DNA of 64,000 bases from Euryodendron excelsum (GCA_033060915.1 CM065385.1:11396001-11460000), one strand, 5' to 3'. Positions 22,751 to 34,758 are shown, numbered from the stretch's first letter. The notes: generated from the sequence alone by a model not told the origin. Numbers and translations are program-made.

Positions 22751-25384
22751 TTTTCTATTTATTTTTATATAATCCCCCCTCTTTCTTCTCCCTCTTAACC
22801 AACTTCGGTTTTGTTCTATTTTAATCCCCATCTTCTACCCCTTCTTATCACATGCTTGAAACAAGGGACTCCCCGATTCATGATTAGGAAGGACTGTTGA
22901 AAGTCACTGTGCTGGGAGCTTTATTCTAGTTCAACCATTGATGGTGTGGGATCGGTCCCCTTGATTATGTGGTGAAGCCTAGCCTTATATGTTCATGCAT
23001 TACATTCAAAATTGCATTCAAAGTTGTTTTCAAACTTGCGTCAAAGTTCTTTTTCAAAACTTATATTCAAAATCTCTTTCTTGCAAATTTTTTTTTTTCC
23101 AAAATCACACTCCTAGGATGACCTGTAGCCATTCTTTGGTTAGGGTTGTTTTAGGAAAGTGTTATATTCAATGTGACCATTAAGGTCCAAATTTTGAGTG
23201 TAAATCCTAAATTGTTTTTATCTAAACCACAATCTTAAGATAATTCAAGCCATTCCTTGGTTAGGGTTATTTTAGGAAGGTGTGATATTCAATGAGATCA
23301 TTATGGTCCATATTTCAAATCTTTGTTGTTTTTAAAATCATAACATTAGAATAGTTCTAATAATTACATGGTTAGAAGTGTTTTAGAAAATTGAGAGATT
23401 CAAGAGACTTGTAAAAGTCCATGTTCAAACCTCTTTCTAAATTACTTTTGCAAATCTACTTCTTAAAAACTCTTTTCAAATATCTACTTTTCAAAAACTT
23501 TGTCTTGATGTCCAAGTCAAGCCCTAGAATCCATTATTAGGAAACCCTAGTTCCTTTCTTAAAATTATGACTTCCTATTTTGATTTAAATCATAGGTTTC
23601 TAAAACTATTTTCTACATCAAATCTTAGATTTTCAAAACCTCTCTTTTCATCAAATCACAGATTTTAAAAACTCAACATTTCGAATTCAATGTCAAATCA
23701 AATCTTTCAATTTAGGAAACTGAATCAAATCCTCCAATTTTGGAAACAAAATCAAATGATTTATTTTTAAAAATAAAATCCAATCTTCTACTTTAGGAAA
23801 TAGGAGTCAAATCTTTTCTAATTTCAAAACTGTCCAAATCCTGACTTTCTAAATTTCAAACTATCAAATTTTTCTTAATTATAATCTTTTCTAATTTCAA
23901 TCTTTCTTAATTTCAAACTTTCAAACCTTTCCTAATCTCAAGCTTTCAAATCTTTCTTAAATTCAAACTTTCTAAATTCAACTTATCAAATCTTTTCAAA
24001 TTCAAAAACTTTTCTAGGTTCAAACTTCTAAATCTTATTTGAAAACTTTCCTAAAATAAAACTTTCCCAATTTGGAAACTTTCCTAAAGTGGAACCTTCC
24101 TAATTTAAAGTTTTTCTAAGTTCAATTTTTCTAAACCCTCATTTTCTAAATTCTTGCAAATCAAATAATCAAGTCAAAGCTTTACAAGTCTTTTCAAGTC
24201 AAGTGTTTCTAAATCAAATCAAATCCTTTTCAAATCTTTTTCAATCTTTCCTAATTTGAATTTTACCAAAATCAAACTTTTCAAGTCTAAATCAAATATT
24301 TCTTATTCAATTCCATACTTCAACCCTAGATTACTTAAACCCTAGGAGGCCAAACCCTAGTTCAAACCTAACTTTAAAGTTAGGAAGTTTCAATTCCTTT
24401 CTAAAACTCTTTTCTAAACCAAGTTGGTTTTTAAACATCAATCTAAGTTAAGATATTTTCATAGCTCAACTTAATCTTTCCAAATCAAGTTCAAGTTCTC
24501 CTTTAAAGTTCAATCTTTTTAAATCAAAATCAATTTCAAATCAAAGTCAATTCCAAGTTCGAATTTAATTCGAAGTTCAATTTCAAATCTTCTATTTAAA
24601 GTTCAAATCAAACCCTTTTCAAATCAAATATTTTCAAATTAAAATTTTTAAAAAAACCTTAGAGTGTCTATTTTCAATCAGACCCTCAGTTCGAATTACG
24701 ACTGGTCTGATTCCTAACAAATGGATACGTAGGCAACCCTCATGGGTGCTGTCATAACGTTTTTCAAGTTTTCAATTTCCACAACCTTTTTCAAGCTTCA
24801 AATTCTCTTTCTAAATTTATTTTCAAAAATTAAATTCTTTTCTTGTACTTGCTTGTCATGCATCATATCAAATTTCTTTCTAAATTCTTTTCAAAGTAGA
24901 TATAATTGGACATTGGATAATCGAATATTCTAAATGAGTGAACCTAGGGTGAATAGACATGTAGGTACCCAAGGGCGGGATAGGGTGATGATCCTAGGAT
25001 ATCTTCCATATACGTCACTAACCTCTGAACCTATAATCACTATTGTCAAAGACCAAAAATGAAGTTATTTTAAAAAAAGGCTTAAATATTTTCAAAGATT
25101 ACCAAACAACCTATTTTCTTTAAAAATCCACTTTTGAGGAAGTTTTCAAAACATTTTCAAAAACCCTAAGTTTAATCTTCAGATTCCACTTAGTTTTAGG
25201 TGACCTAACTCACCTTAATTAAGTTAGGTGGTGACTCCAAACTTTTTTCAAAAGCCTTTAATCAAATAAATTTTAAGTTTAAACCTAGTTGCACTCGTCT
25301 TCTAGAAGGATGAGTTCTCATGAGCGAGTCTGTGTTTTTCTCACTTGTGTGTCTTTCTCGAGTGTAAAAAATCGGGGCACGATA
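22751..25384 (+). mobile_element. 5' LTR of element 4, second part
   Basis: This continues the LTR broken at 17960: pyrimidine tract, conserved ACATGCTTGAAACAAGGGAC block, A/T-rich field, hairpin module (from 24678) and hairpin with the mimic (TGGTGACTCC, decayed by one base). It ends GGGGCACGATA at 25384, directly before a primer binding site. Confidence 0.85.
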
Positions 25385-25490
25385 GCTGGCAACTCCACTG
25401 GTAAAGCTTAGAGAATTAGGCCATTATCATGTCTCTTTACCCTTCATTCATCTAGAATCTTCAATTAATTTGTCCAATTCTATCTACTTT
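24893..25490 (+). other. Complementary arms around the primer site (element 4)
   Basis: AAAGTAGATATAATTGGAC (24893-24911) pairs with GTCCAATTCTATCTACTTT (25472-25490) with one mismatch. The match continues more weakly through 24964 and back to about 25428. The arms enclose the LTR end and the primer binding site at 25387. Element 2 has the same design with different sequence in both arms. Confidence 0.65.
25387..25401 (+). other. Primer binding site of element 4
   Basis: TGGCAACTCCACTGG lies two bases after the LTR end. It matches the element 2 site TGGCGACTCCGCTGG except for two G-to-A changes. The sequence is complementary to the 3' end I recall for plant tRNA-Arg, the reported primer of Ogre-type elements. 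That match should be confirmed. Confidence 0.7.
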
Positions 25491-25586
25491 AAATTTTCAA
25501 AATCAACCTTTTCAATGTTATTTTTGAAACCATGCATTCTATTCATATTCAATCATTCTATCTTGCATTAAGTTTATCATTCAAAT

Positions 25587-25615
25587 ACTAACTTTTTGCA
25601 TATTTATTTTTGTAG
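25587..25615 (+). other. Candidate branch point and 3' splice site in leader
   Basis: TACTAAC (25587-25593) followed by a T-rich tract and TTTTTGTAG (AG at 25614-25615). Element 2 keeps the same order (GACTAAC, T-rich, TTTTGTAG) at 47579-47551 on the minus strand. It would pair with the donor near 17951-17960, here decayed to ACGAG|GTTGG. Confidence 0.55.
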
Positions 25616-25846
25616 GTGGACCTCTGTTCACATTTTTATTTTATGTCATATTAATTGCCATGCATGTCATGAATGAATAGGATGGAATGGAAAGGATGGA
25701 TGGGAGTTGTTGGGCCCTTTCCTCAATTTTTCAAAATTTCACACACACGCTGCACGTGCACTTGCATTTGCATACTTGCATTCTTTACCTAGTTACGACC
25801 CTGCTAGTTAGAAGCGGGAATGGTATATTGGTTATGGGCAAATATT

Positions 25847-25930
25847 TGTAAGCAGCCCATTTTTGCCCGCTCGGCAATCTCCGGGCCCACTGGGCTCACT
25901 TTCACACATCACATGCATTTTCAAATCATT
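25847..25930 (+). mobile_element. Isolated LTR 5' end inside element 4
   Basis: TGTAAGCAGCCCATTTTTGC begins a stretch of about 80 bp matching the first bases of the LTR, including the GCTCGGCAATCTCCGGGCCC-type phrase. It then leaves LTR homology. It is not preceded by a polypurine tract, so it is a recombination relic rather than a working end. Confidence 0.6.
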
Positions 25931-26008
25931 CAAAATATTTTTCTTAAAAGTTTTTATTCAAAATTTCATTTTCAAAAGTCTTCCTAAATATTTCTTCCAA
26001 TAGCTTTA

Positions 26009-26097
26009 GGCTCCCTCGAGTTTTTTGGGGTCTTCTCTGCCAAAAAGGCCTCACACTCAAAGATTTTATTTCTTTTTCCTTTCGAAATATTTTATTT
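26009..26097 (+). repeat. Direct repeat, copy 1
   Basis: The phrase GTCTTCTCTGCCAAAAAGGC with its flanks (CCTCGAGTTTTTTGGG before, AAATATTTTATT after) recurs at 27104-27215. The two copies bracket about 1 kb that contains the 48-bp array. Confidence 0.6.
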
Positions 26098-26412
26098 ATC
26101 AAAAAAAATGAATGACATAAGTCTCAATAAAGTCTATTCAAATAAAGTCAAAGGGTTTTTTTTAATCTTTTTTCAAAAAGTTTATGTTCAAAAATCAACT
26201 CTAAAAAGGTTTTCTAACTTTTTCTTTCAAAAGTTTATCTTTAAAAATCAGTTCCTAAGGTTCTTAGTATTTCCTTCCAAAAGCTATTTCAAAATCAAGT
26301 CCTAAAGTTTCTTTCGAAATTAAATTTCCAATCTATTCTAAAGCTTTTTCTTGAAAAAGATTTCTATTCCAAACACACTTCAAGATTTTCCAAAACTCTT
26401 TTTCTCAAAAAG

Positions 26413-26757
26413 TCAAGTTGCAAATCAAAATGAGTTTCCTACACATTTTTATTTTAAAATTCAAGTTGCAAGTCAAAATAAATTTTCTATACATTTTGAT
26501 TTTAAAATTCAAATCTCAGGTCAAATAAATTTCCTACACATTTTGATTTTAAAAGTCAAGTTACAAGTCAAAATGAATTTTCTATACATTTTTATTTCAA
26601 AATTCAAATCTCTGGTCAGAATGAATTTCCTATATATTTTGATTTCCAAAATTCAAGTTTCAAGTCAAAATGAATTTTTTACCCATTTTGCCTTACAAAA
26701 AAAAAATCAAATTCAAGTCAAAGTGAATTTTCCATACAAATTAAGATAGCTTCAAAT
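26413..26757 (+). repeat. 48-bp tandem array, about 7 units
   Basis: Units start at 26413, 26461, 26509, 26556, 26604, 26653 and about 26708. Each reads TCAAGTTGCAAGTCAAAATG plus an AATTTCCTATACATTTTGATTTTAAAAT-type half. Because 48 is a multiple of three, one frame stays open for 132 codons (26351-26749) with a 16-residue repeat. I see no start context or homology and treat it as a by-product of the array. Confidence 0.75.
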
Positions 26758-27103
26758 TCAAAATCAAAAGTTCATTTCAATATGAATCTAAAAACATTTC
26801 AAATAAAATCTGTCACAAAGCTTCTTCCTAACTATGTTTTTCAAAAACATTTCCATTCTAGTCAAGATTTCAAATTTTCCGAGAAGCAAATCTTTCAAGG
26901 TTTCGTTCAAAAATTCTTTTTCTCAAAATTTCTATCAATTCCATAGTTTCCTAAACTCCTTTGAGTCAAAGTTTCTACTAATTTCAAAACATTTGTCCTA
27001 GTCCAAAATCTATTTTCAAAATATATTTCCTCCAAAGTTTCATCTAAAAATTTGTTTTCCAAAATCTTCCTAAGTGCTTTCATTCCAAAAAAGTTTTTGT
27101 AAA

Positions 27104-27215
27104 AGACCCCCGAGTTTCTCAGAGTCTTCTCTGCCAAAAAGGCCCCACCCTCAAGGGTTTTCTATGTTTTTCTTTCAAAAATATTTTATTCTAAAACTTT
27201 TCTAACTCTTTCCCT
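27104..27215 (+). repeat. Direct repeat, copy 2
   Basis: This is the second copy of the repeat at 26009-26097. From about 27163 it runs into sequence shared with element 1 (about 5170), so this copy marks the point where normal element sequence resumes. Confidence 0.55.
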
Positions 27216-28290
27216 AATTTCAAAAAATTTCAGCAAAGGTCCGCTTAAAAGTAGTCCCTACAACGCCCACAACATCAATACAAAACACAAACCATGCACT
27301 TCGCTACATCACAATCACATAGCACTAACACTCGCGCACATTTTTTAAATTTCTAAATTTTTCAAAAATGACTCGTTTTATTTTCAACAAATCAATGGTT
27401 TTCAAAGTTATCCCAAAATTTCTTAAAAACATTTCAAATGTTTTCTAAAATATTCCTGCATTTTTCTAAACACTAAACTTTAATAATTTCTCAATTTTCT
27501 TAATTTTTTTTTCAAATTTTTAAAGTATTTTTTTATTTTTCAAAAAATAAAAAATTTACCAAGTATTAAAAAAATAACGAAACTTCACATGGCTGCTAAA
27601 CACATTTTTCTAAGGCACACAATATAAAGATCTAGCCAAAAAAACTCAATACCCAAAGCTGTAGAAACAAATCCCATATTCTTACAGAAACCATATTTAC
27701 GTAAACATGCCAAATTGCCCAAACTAATTCCAACAGGCATCAAAACATCAAAATAACTTCACCAAAGTGTTCGAAACATATCAAAACATTAATTTATATT
27801 GTTCACATGATTCAAACGGAATTCTACACAACAAAATTAACATAAAATCAAAAACACGCCTATTAGAGTTCTCCGGTAAAATCTTCTTTTCCAGGGACTT
27901 TTCTAGCGACGGTGTCTACTTTTGGCAATCCTTCGTGGTCCCTAGGGAGCACTCATTTAAATGTCTAAGTTAATTTCCTCACAAAGGCTCTCGATTTTTC
28001 AAATCCCGCAAAAATGTCGAACTAGCAGTTTGCTGGTTTTGATCCCCAGCCTGGCGCCACTGCTAGTGGCGCCAAGGCAAATTTGACAAGGGCGCCATTA
28101 GTAGTGATGCCAGTTTCCAGTTCCAAGTAGTTTTGCCTTTTTCCTGCCAAAACCTGACTTTGAATGCCGATTGGGCCAAATATCCATTTTCAAACTCCAA
28201 TTTTCCAAAAATCCTTAAAGTCCGTCCCTCTGACCACCTCACGGTCTAAATAAGACTCTTACTCTATCATTTTCTGTCTTCGACAAGTAA

Positions 28291-28311
28291 AGATAGAAAA
28301 AGAGGGGCAGC
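28291..28311 (+). other. Polypurine tract of element 4
   Basis: AGATAGAAAAAGAGGGGCAG just before the LTR start at 28312, the same as in the other elements. Confidence 0.75.
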
Positions 28312-30173
28312 TATAATTACCCAATTTTTGCTCGCTCAGCAATCTCCAGTCCGTCCAGACTTGTATTCAAGTTAATATGGACATATTCCAGTTCAAATTA
28401 TTTTCCCAGACAAAATCCAGTCAATTGATCGATTCGCAGGCCCATTGGGCCCAAATAGAGGCAAAATGCCCTTGGGGCATTATCCAATCCAATTCTAGTG
28501 GGCACTTCTTCTTGAAGATGGTAAGTCTCCCTTTCAATCTCAATTCCAATTCAAATCCAATTCCAGTCCAGTTCCAGTTTAAATCAAGTCTGGCACGCTT
28601 TTTGAGAAATTGATCCCTCAAGGCAGTAAGTCCATCCAGTCCGGCACGTTTTCTAAGAAAAATTTCCAGAATGGTAAGTCCCTTTAAGACCGTCGACCGG
28701 GATAAGACCTCAAGTCCCTGAGAAGGTAGAATGGTATACCTTTGCCGCCTACTAGCCGGCCAATGAATAAATGTCCGTTATTCGGCACACCTTCCGAAAA
28801 AGTTGATTCCTCAGGTGATAAGTCCGCTTAGCAGCTTTCCAAGATCAGGCAATTTCCGAAATGATCGTAAGCCGTTAGAGTAACGAAAATACTCATAAAC
28901 ATCGCAATCGTCAAAGTGGCGGAAACACTCGTAAATAGGTCGGCATTGGGAATTGCCAACAAAATCTTGTGTCATAGGACAACTGCTAGAGTGATGGAAA
29001 CATTCAAAACCTAGGATGTCTAGACCCTAATTCGACCCTCACCCTAAAGTTAGGAAGCTTCCAACTCTTCTCCAAAAGTTATTTTCTAAACCATGATGGT
29101 TTTCAAACTTTAATTCACGTCAAAATGTTTTCAATTCTAAATCTTTCCAAATCAAGTCCAAGCTCTTCTTCCAAGTTCTATCTTTTCAAATCAAAATCAA
29201 TTTCAAATTCTCAAGTTCAATTTCAAATCTTCTATTCAAAGTTCAAATCAAATCCTTTTTCAAATTAAATTTCTTTTTCAAATCAAACTCTTTTCAAATT
29301 AAATTTTCTATCGGACTCTAGTTCGAACTACGACTGTCCTTATTCCCAAAAAGAGATACGTAGGCAACCCTCATAGGTGCGGTCATAACCTTTTTTAAAC
29401 TTCCAATTTCATAACTTTTTTTAAATCTCCAATTCCACAACCTTTTTCAAACTTCTATTTTCACAACCTTTTTCAAGTTTTCAATTCCATAACAATTTTC
29501 AAACTTCCAATTTCAAAAATCTTTTTTCAAATCTCTATTTCAAATTTCTAAGACATTCTTTTACAATTAAATCTATATTTTCAAATCCATTTAAAATCAA
29601 ATCAAGTTCTTTTCAAATCTACTTTCAAAATAGAATCAAATTCTTGCACTTGCATATTATCCATCATGTCAAATTCCTTTCTAAAAGTTCTTTTCTGAAA
29701 GTGGATAGTTTTGGACATTTATTAATCAAAGACTCAAATGAGTGAACTAAGGGTGAATAGAAATGTAGGTACTGTAAGGGTGGGGTAGGGTGATGGCTTA
29801 GTGCGTCTTCCCTACACATAACCAACATCCGAACCTAGATCACTGTTTCAAAGACCAAATGGAGTTATTTTCAAAAAAGGCCTTGAATATTTTCAAAGGA
29901 TGTCAAACAACCTCTTTTCTTAAAAACCATCTCTTGAGAAAGTTTTCAAAAACCCTAAGTGTAATCTTCAAATTGTGCTTAGTTTTAGGTGACCTAACTC
30001 ATCTTAATTAAGTTAGGTGGCGACTCCAATTGTTTTCCAAAAACCCTTTATTCAAATCAAACTTCCAATTCAAACCTAGCCGCACTCATCCTTCTAGGAG
30101 GATGAGTTCTAACGAGAGAGCACTGTGTTTTTCTCACTTGTCTTTTTCGAGTACGAAAAATCGGGGCGCGACA
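28312..30173 (+). mobile_element. 3' LTR of element 4 with large internal deletion
   Basis: It starts TATAATTACCCAATTTTTG after the polypurine tract and ends CGGGGCGCGACA at 30173, but is only 1862 bp long. Sequence jumps near 29010 from the U3 dyad zone (AACATTCAAAACCTAGG) to the late A/T-rich field, removing about 2.7 kb that includes the TATA box. The hairpin module is intact (stem at 29311-29326), as is the primer-site mimic TGGCGACTCC (30018-30027). Confidence 0.8.
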
Positions 30174-33100
30174 ATACACACAAGTGAGAAAAATATAGTA
30201 CTCTCTTGTTAGAACTCATCCTCCTAGAAGGACCAGTGTGACTAGGTTTGAATTGGAAATTGATTTTGAGTAAGGGCTTTTAGAAAAAGGTTTGGAGTCA
30301 CCACCTAACTTGATTGAGGTGAGTTAGGTCACCTAAAACTAAGTACAATCTGAAGATTTCACTTAAGGTTTTGGAAAAGATTTTGAAAACTTTCTCAAGA
30401 GAGGGTTTTTAAACAAAATAGATTGTTTGACAATCTTTGAAAATATTTAAGCCCTTTTTGAAAATAACTCCATTTGTTCTTTGAGAATAGTGATTCTAAG
30501 TTCGGAGGTTGGTTGTATATAGGGAAGATATCATAAGTTCATCATCCTACCCCACCCTTACGGTACCTACATGTCTATTAACTCTAAGTTCACTCATTTG
30601 GAATCTTTGATTAATAAATGTCTAATACTATCCACTTTAAAAAAAAAGAACTTTATGATGCATGATATGCAAATGAGAGAATAAAACTTGATTTTGAAAA
30701 TAGACTTGACCAGAAGATTTAATTTTGAAAATAGATTTGAAAAGACTTGATTTGAAATTTGAAAGAAGGTTTTAGAAATTGAAATTGGAGATTTGAAGAT
30801 AGATTTTAGTATTAGAAGCTTGAAATAGATCATGAATTGGAAGTTTGAAAAATTTATGAAAATGGAAACTTGAAAAAGGTTATGACCACATCCATGAGGG
30901 TTGTCTGCATATTCATTTTTAAGAATCAGGTTAGTCGTAGTTCAGACAAGAGTCCGATTGAAAATAGACACTTTGAGATTTTGAAAAGTTTGATTGGAAA
31001 AAATTTGATTACAAACGAGTTTGATTTGAAAAGGAGTTTTGACTTGAACTTGGAATAGAAGATTTGAGATTGAGATTTGATTTGAAATTGAACTTAAAAA
31101 TTTTGAAAATTATTTTGATTTTAAAAGATTGAATTTTGAAGAAGACTTGAACTTGATTTGGAAAAGGTTGAGACTTGAAAACATTTTTGACTTAAATTAA
31201 AGTTAAAAACCATCTTGGTTTAGAAAGGAGTTGAAGAAAAAAATTAAAGCTTCCTAACTTTAAGGTTAGGGTTGAACTAGGGTTTAGGCCTTTTAAGTTT
31301 GGAACATGTAATTGAATTGGAAAGGATTTAATTTAGATTTGAAAAGTTTGATTTTAGAAAGTTGAATTTAGGAAAGGTTCAGCTTAGGATATGTTCGAAT
31401 TAGGGAAGCTAGATTTAAGGAAGATTTGAAAGGAGATTCGATTTGATTTGAAAACGCTTGATTATTTGATTTGAAGGAGTTTAAAAAATTTAAGGTTTAA
31501 GAAAGATTGGATTTGGAAATCTTCGAATTAAGAAAGTTTTGAAATAGGAAAGTTCCACTTTGGGAAAGTATTGAATTAAGAAAGTTTCATCGTAGAAATG
31601 TTTTCAATTTAGAAAGCTTTAAATTTAAAAAGATTGAACTTAAGAAAGTTTTAAAGTTAGAAATATTTGATTCTTGTTTCCTAAAGTAGAAGATTAGATT
31701 TTATTTTCAAAAAAGTGATAATTTGATTTGGTTTCTAAAATTGGAGGATTTGATTTAGTTTCTTAATTTGAAGGATTGGATTTGACATGGAATTGGAAAG
31801 GTTGAATTTTGAAAGTCTAGGATTTAGAAAGTTATGATTTTGGTGTAGGAAAAGAGATTTTAGAAGCCTATGATTTGAAGTAAAAGAGAAAGTCATGTTT
31901 TTAGAAAAGAAAATTAAGGTTTCCTAATCATAGGATCTAAGGCTTGACTTGGACTCCGAAAAAAAGAGTTTTTCGAAATTAAATTTTTTGAAGGGAGTTT
32001 CTAAGAAGAAGAGTTGAAGATGGTTTTTAGAAAATGAATTTTTGACGAGAATTTTTGAAAAGTATTTTGAAGAGCAATTTTGAAAAGGGTTTTGAATATG
32101 GACTTTTTGAAAACCTTTTGAATGTCTCACTTTTCTAAAACGATTCTAACCATAAAGATATTAGAACCATTCTAAGTTAGTGGTTTTGAAAACAATATAG
32201 ATTTGAAATATGGACCAATATGATCACATTGAATATCACACTTTCCTAAAACAATGCTGAACATGGAATGACTAGCATCATCTCAAGATTGTGGTTTTGA
32301 TGAAAAGCAAGTTTAGGTTTACATTCAAAATATGGACTTAGATGGTCACAATGAATATAACACTTTTTCAAAAGCAACCATAACCATGAATTGGCTAGAA
32401 TCAATCTAAACGGGTGATTTTGAAAACAAAGTTTTGAATGTAAGTTTGAAAGATGATTTTGATGCAAACTTTGAAAACAACTTTCGAAAACAATTTTGAA
32501 GAGATGTATGAACATGATATGCACAATGCAAGTAGGGTCGTGAACATACAAGGTTGGCTTCATCACATAATCAAGGGGGCCAAATTCACATGGTCTAAGG
32601 TTGAATTAGAAGAAAGCCCCTAACACGACGACTTTCAACCATCCTGCCTACATGAATTGGGGATTCTCTTGTTTCAAGCATGCAAGAAAGGGGGGAAGAA
32701 GATAGGAAATTAAAATAGAAGAAAACACAAGTGGGTTAGGAGGAAGAAGAAAGAGGGGGAAGTACGTAAACATAAAAAGAGAGCCTACCTTGTTTTCTTC
32801 TTATTTTGCTTGCTTGATTTGTTTTGCTTTGCTTGATCCTTGAGAGCTTCCAAGTTCCAGCATCTTGAGTCTTCAATGGAGGCTTTAGAGGCTTGTGTAT
32901 GAGTGTATGAAGTGTGTATAGATATTAGGGTTAAGTGTATAGAGGCTAGGGTTTTAGGAAACTAAAGAGAGCTAGGGTTTTCAGAGACTTCGAGCTCTGT
33001 AATTTGAAAAGTAGAGTTTTTGGACTAAGTTTGCAGACCCTTTTTTACGTAGGGGGAAGGGTACGTATTTATAGACACAAGATTAGCCTAGCACCTGTTG

Positions 33101-34758
33101 CAGTGGCACGAGGGCAAAGTTTCCACTGGGGCTACTAGGAGTGGTGCTAGGCCCCTTTTTTACACAAGGGGAAGGGTTTGTATTTATAGACACAAGATTA
33201 CCCTAGCGCCTGTTGAAGTGGTATCAAGGCAAAGTTTCCACTGGCACCACTAGTGGCGCCAAGCCACTTAGTAAATATTTTAGGGAGGCAAGAAAAAACA
33301 TATCTTTGACCCTTAATACATAAGGCAAAACATTTGGGCGCCTGTACCAGTGACTGCCATGCAATTTTTGGCTTAGCTTCACTAGGAGTGACTCCGAAAG
33401 ATCTGAGAATGTTTTGGGAGGCCGGAAATAGTCTGAAAGGCCAAAAATGGGTAGAAACTCTTAAAATAGTGTTTTGGGGTAACAGATTTGAAAAACAAGG
33501 TCTGGATTGTTAAAGTAACCGGTTGAGCCATTAGGGGCAAAACGGTCAACTCGATTGGAAAATTATCGAAATGGACTTGGAATGTCCCATGAAGGGACTT
33601 TCTGGTTTGATAGCCAAACCTGGTTGTGGTTGGAAAAGGCAATCGGCTCACTAGGGGCAAAACGGTCATTTTGTATTAGGTTCGGCGGAATAGACTCAGA
33701 ATGATCCGAAAACGTGTTGGAAGGTCAGGAATACTATTAGAAGCATTCTCGGGAGCTTATTGGTTTTATAGCCAGAGTCGGTGTGGTTCCCTGAGGCGCT
33801 TGGATGCCTAGGGCCAAAATGGTCATTTTGACCAGATAGTCTCAAAATTGGTCCACAACTGAATGGAAGGCACTTGGACATGCTAGATCATCTTTGGGAC
33901 GATCTTGGAAGAGTGGACTTACCACTCTGAGGACTTAGGTACTTTCTCAAGAAGCGTGCCAAAAAAGGCCCCAGGGGTAGTTTGATCATTTTTACCGGAG
34001 TGGGCTAACAGGCACTGGTGTTGACCTGGGTTTTGAGTGTTTCTATCACTTTGATGGTTTGTGACAAGTTTGTTTCCAAAGGTGTCTCGTCCTTTAGTAA
34101 ACGTGTCACAGTTAAGAGACAAATTCGGTCCCGTGACATAAGGGGTTTGTTGGCAATTCCAAATGTCAACCTGTTTACGAGTGTTTCTGTAACTCTGACG
34201 ATTGCAATGTTTGCAAGTGTTTCTACCACTCTGATGGGTTACGTTTATTTCGTAGATTACCTGATCTCAGGAAGCTGCTATGTGGACTTGTCGTTTGAGG
34301 AATCAACTTTCTCAAAAGACATGCTGATAATGGACATTCTTCATCGGCGGGCTAACAGGCGCCAAAGGTGGACTGTTCTACCATCTCAGGGACTTGGATT
34401 CCGTCTCGGTAGACATGTTTGAAGGGACTTACCGTTCCAAAGAGTTTTCTTAAAAAAAGTGCTGAACTAGATGGCCTTACCGCCTAAGGGATCAACTTTC
34501 TTAAAAGACGTGTTGGATTTGAGATTGAAATGGAGACTTATTGTCTCTAGGAAGACGTGGCAATTGGAATACGAACGAACAATGCCACAAGGGTATTTTG
34601 GTCATTTTACCTTTATTTGGCATGATGGGCCCACAAAGCGATTGATTGATTGGATTGAGTCTACAAAGCTGGATTTGACTTAAATGTGTCTGTGTCGGTT
34701 TAAATGTGAGTCCAGTTGGACCGAAGATTGCCGAGCAGTCAAAAATGGAGTGCTTACA
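30174..34758 (-). mobile_element. Minus-strand LTR, 3' terminus clipped (3' LTR of element 3)
   Basis: It runs from ATACACACAAGTGAGAAAAA (the expected first ~35 bases with TGTCGCGCCC are missing) to GGAGTGCTTACA at 34758. It lies head to head with the plus-strand LTR ending at 30173, making a long inverted repeat. Hairpin module at 30885-30957; two TATA boxes (33067-33073, 33182-33188); donor-like CCTACCTTGT at 32784-32793; U3 dyads at 34030-34230. A minus-strand interior begins at 34759, so this is a 3' LTR. Confidence 0.8.
33038..33270 (-). repeat. Tandem duplication of the LTR core promoter
   Basis: A unit of about 115 bp running from CCCTTTTTTAC through the TATA box (ATTTATAGACACAAGATTA) to the start of the GGCGCC-like zone occurs at 33038 and again at 33152. 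Both copies keep TATAAAT on the minus strand. No other LTR in the window has two promoters. Confidence 0.75.

Larger units (their letters stand above)
25402..28311 (+). mobile_element. Scrambled interior of element 4
   Basis: 25402-25846 is the leader, clearly homologous to element 2's leader (47745 down to about 47350). It is followed by an out-of-place LTR start (25847), an A/T-rich repeat block and then the sequence that lies upstream of the antisense PMD gene in the other copies (27163-28311, with GGCGCC palindromes at 28049-28112). Gag and PMD coding sequence are missing. I support no gene here. Confidence 0.65.

Noticed and set aside
26351..26749. 132-codon repetitive open frame
   Set aside because: It arises from a 48-bp array of A/T-rich DNA. 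No evidence of expression or family.
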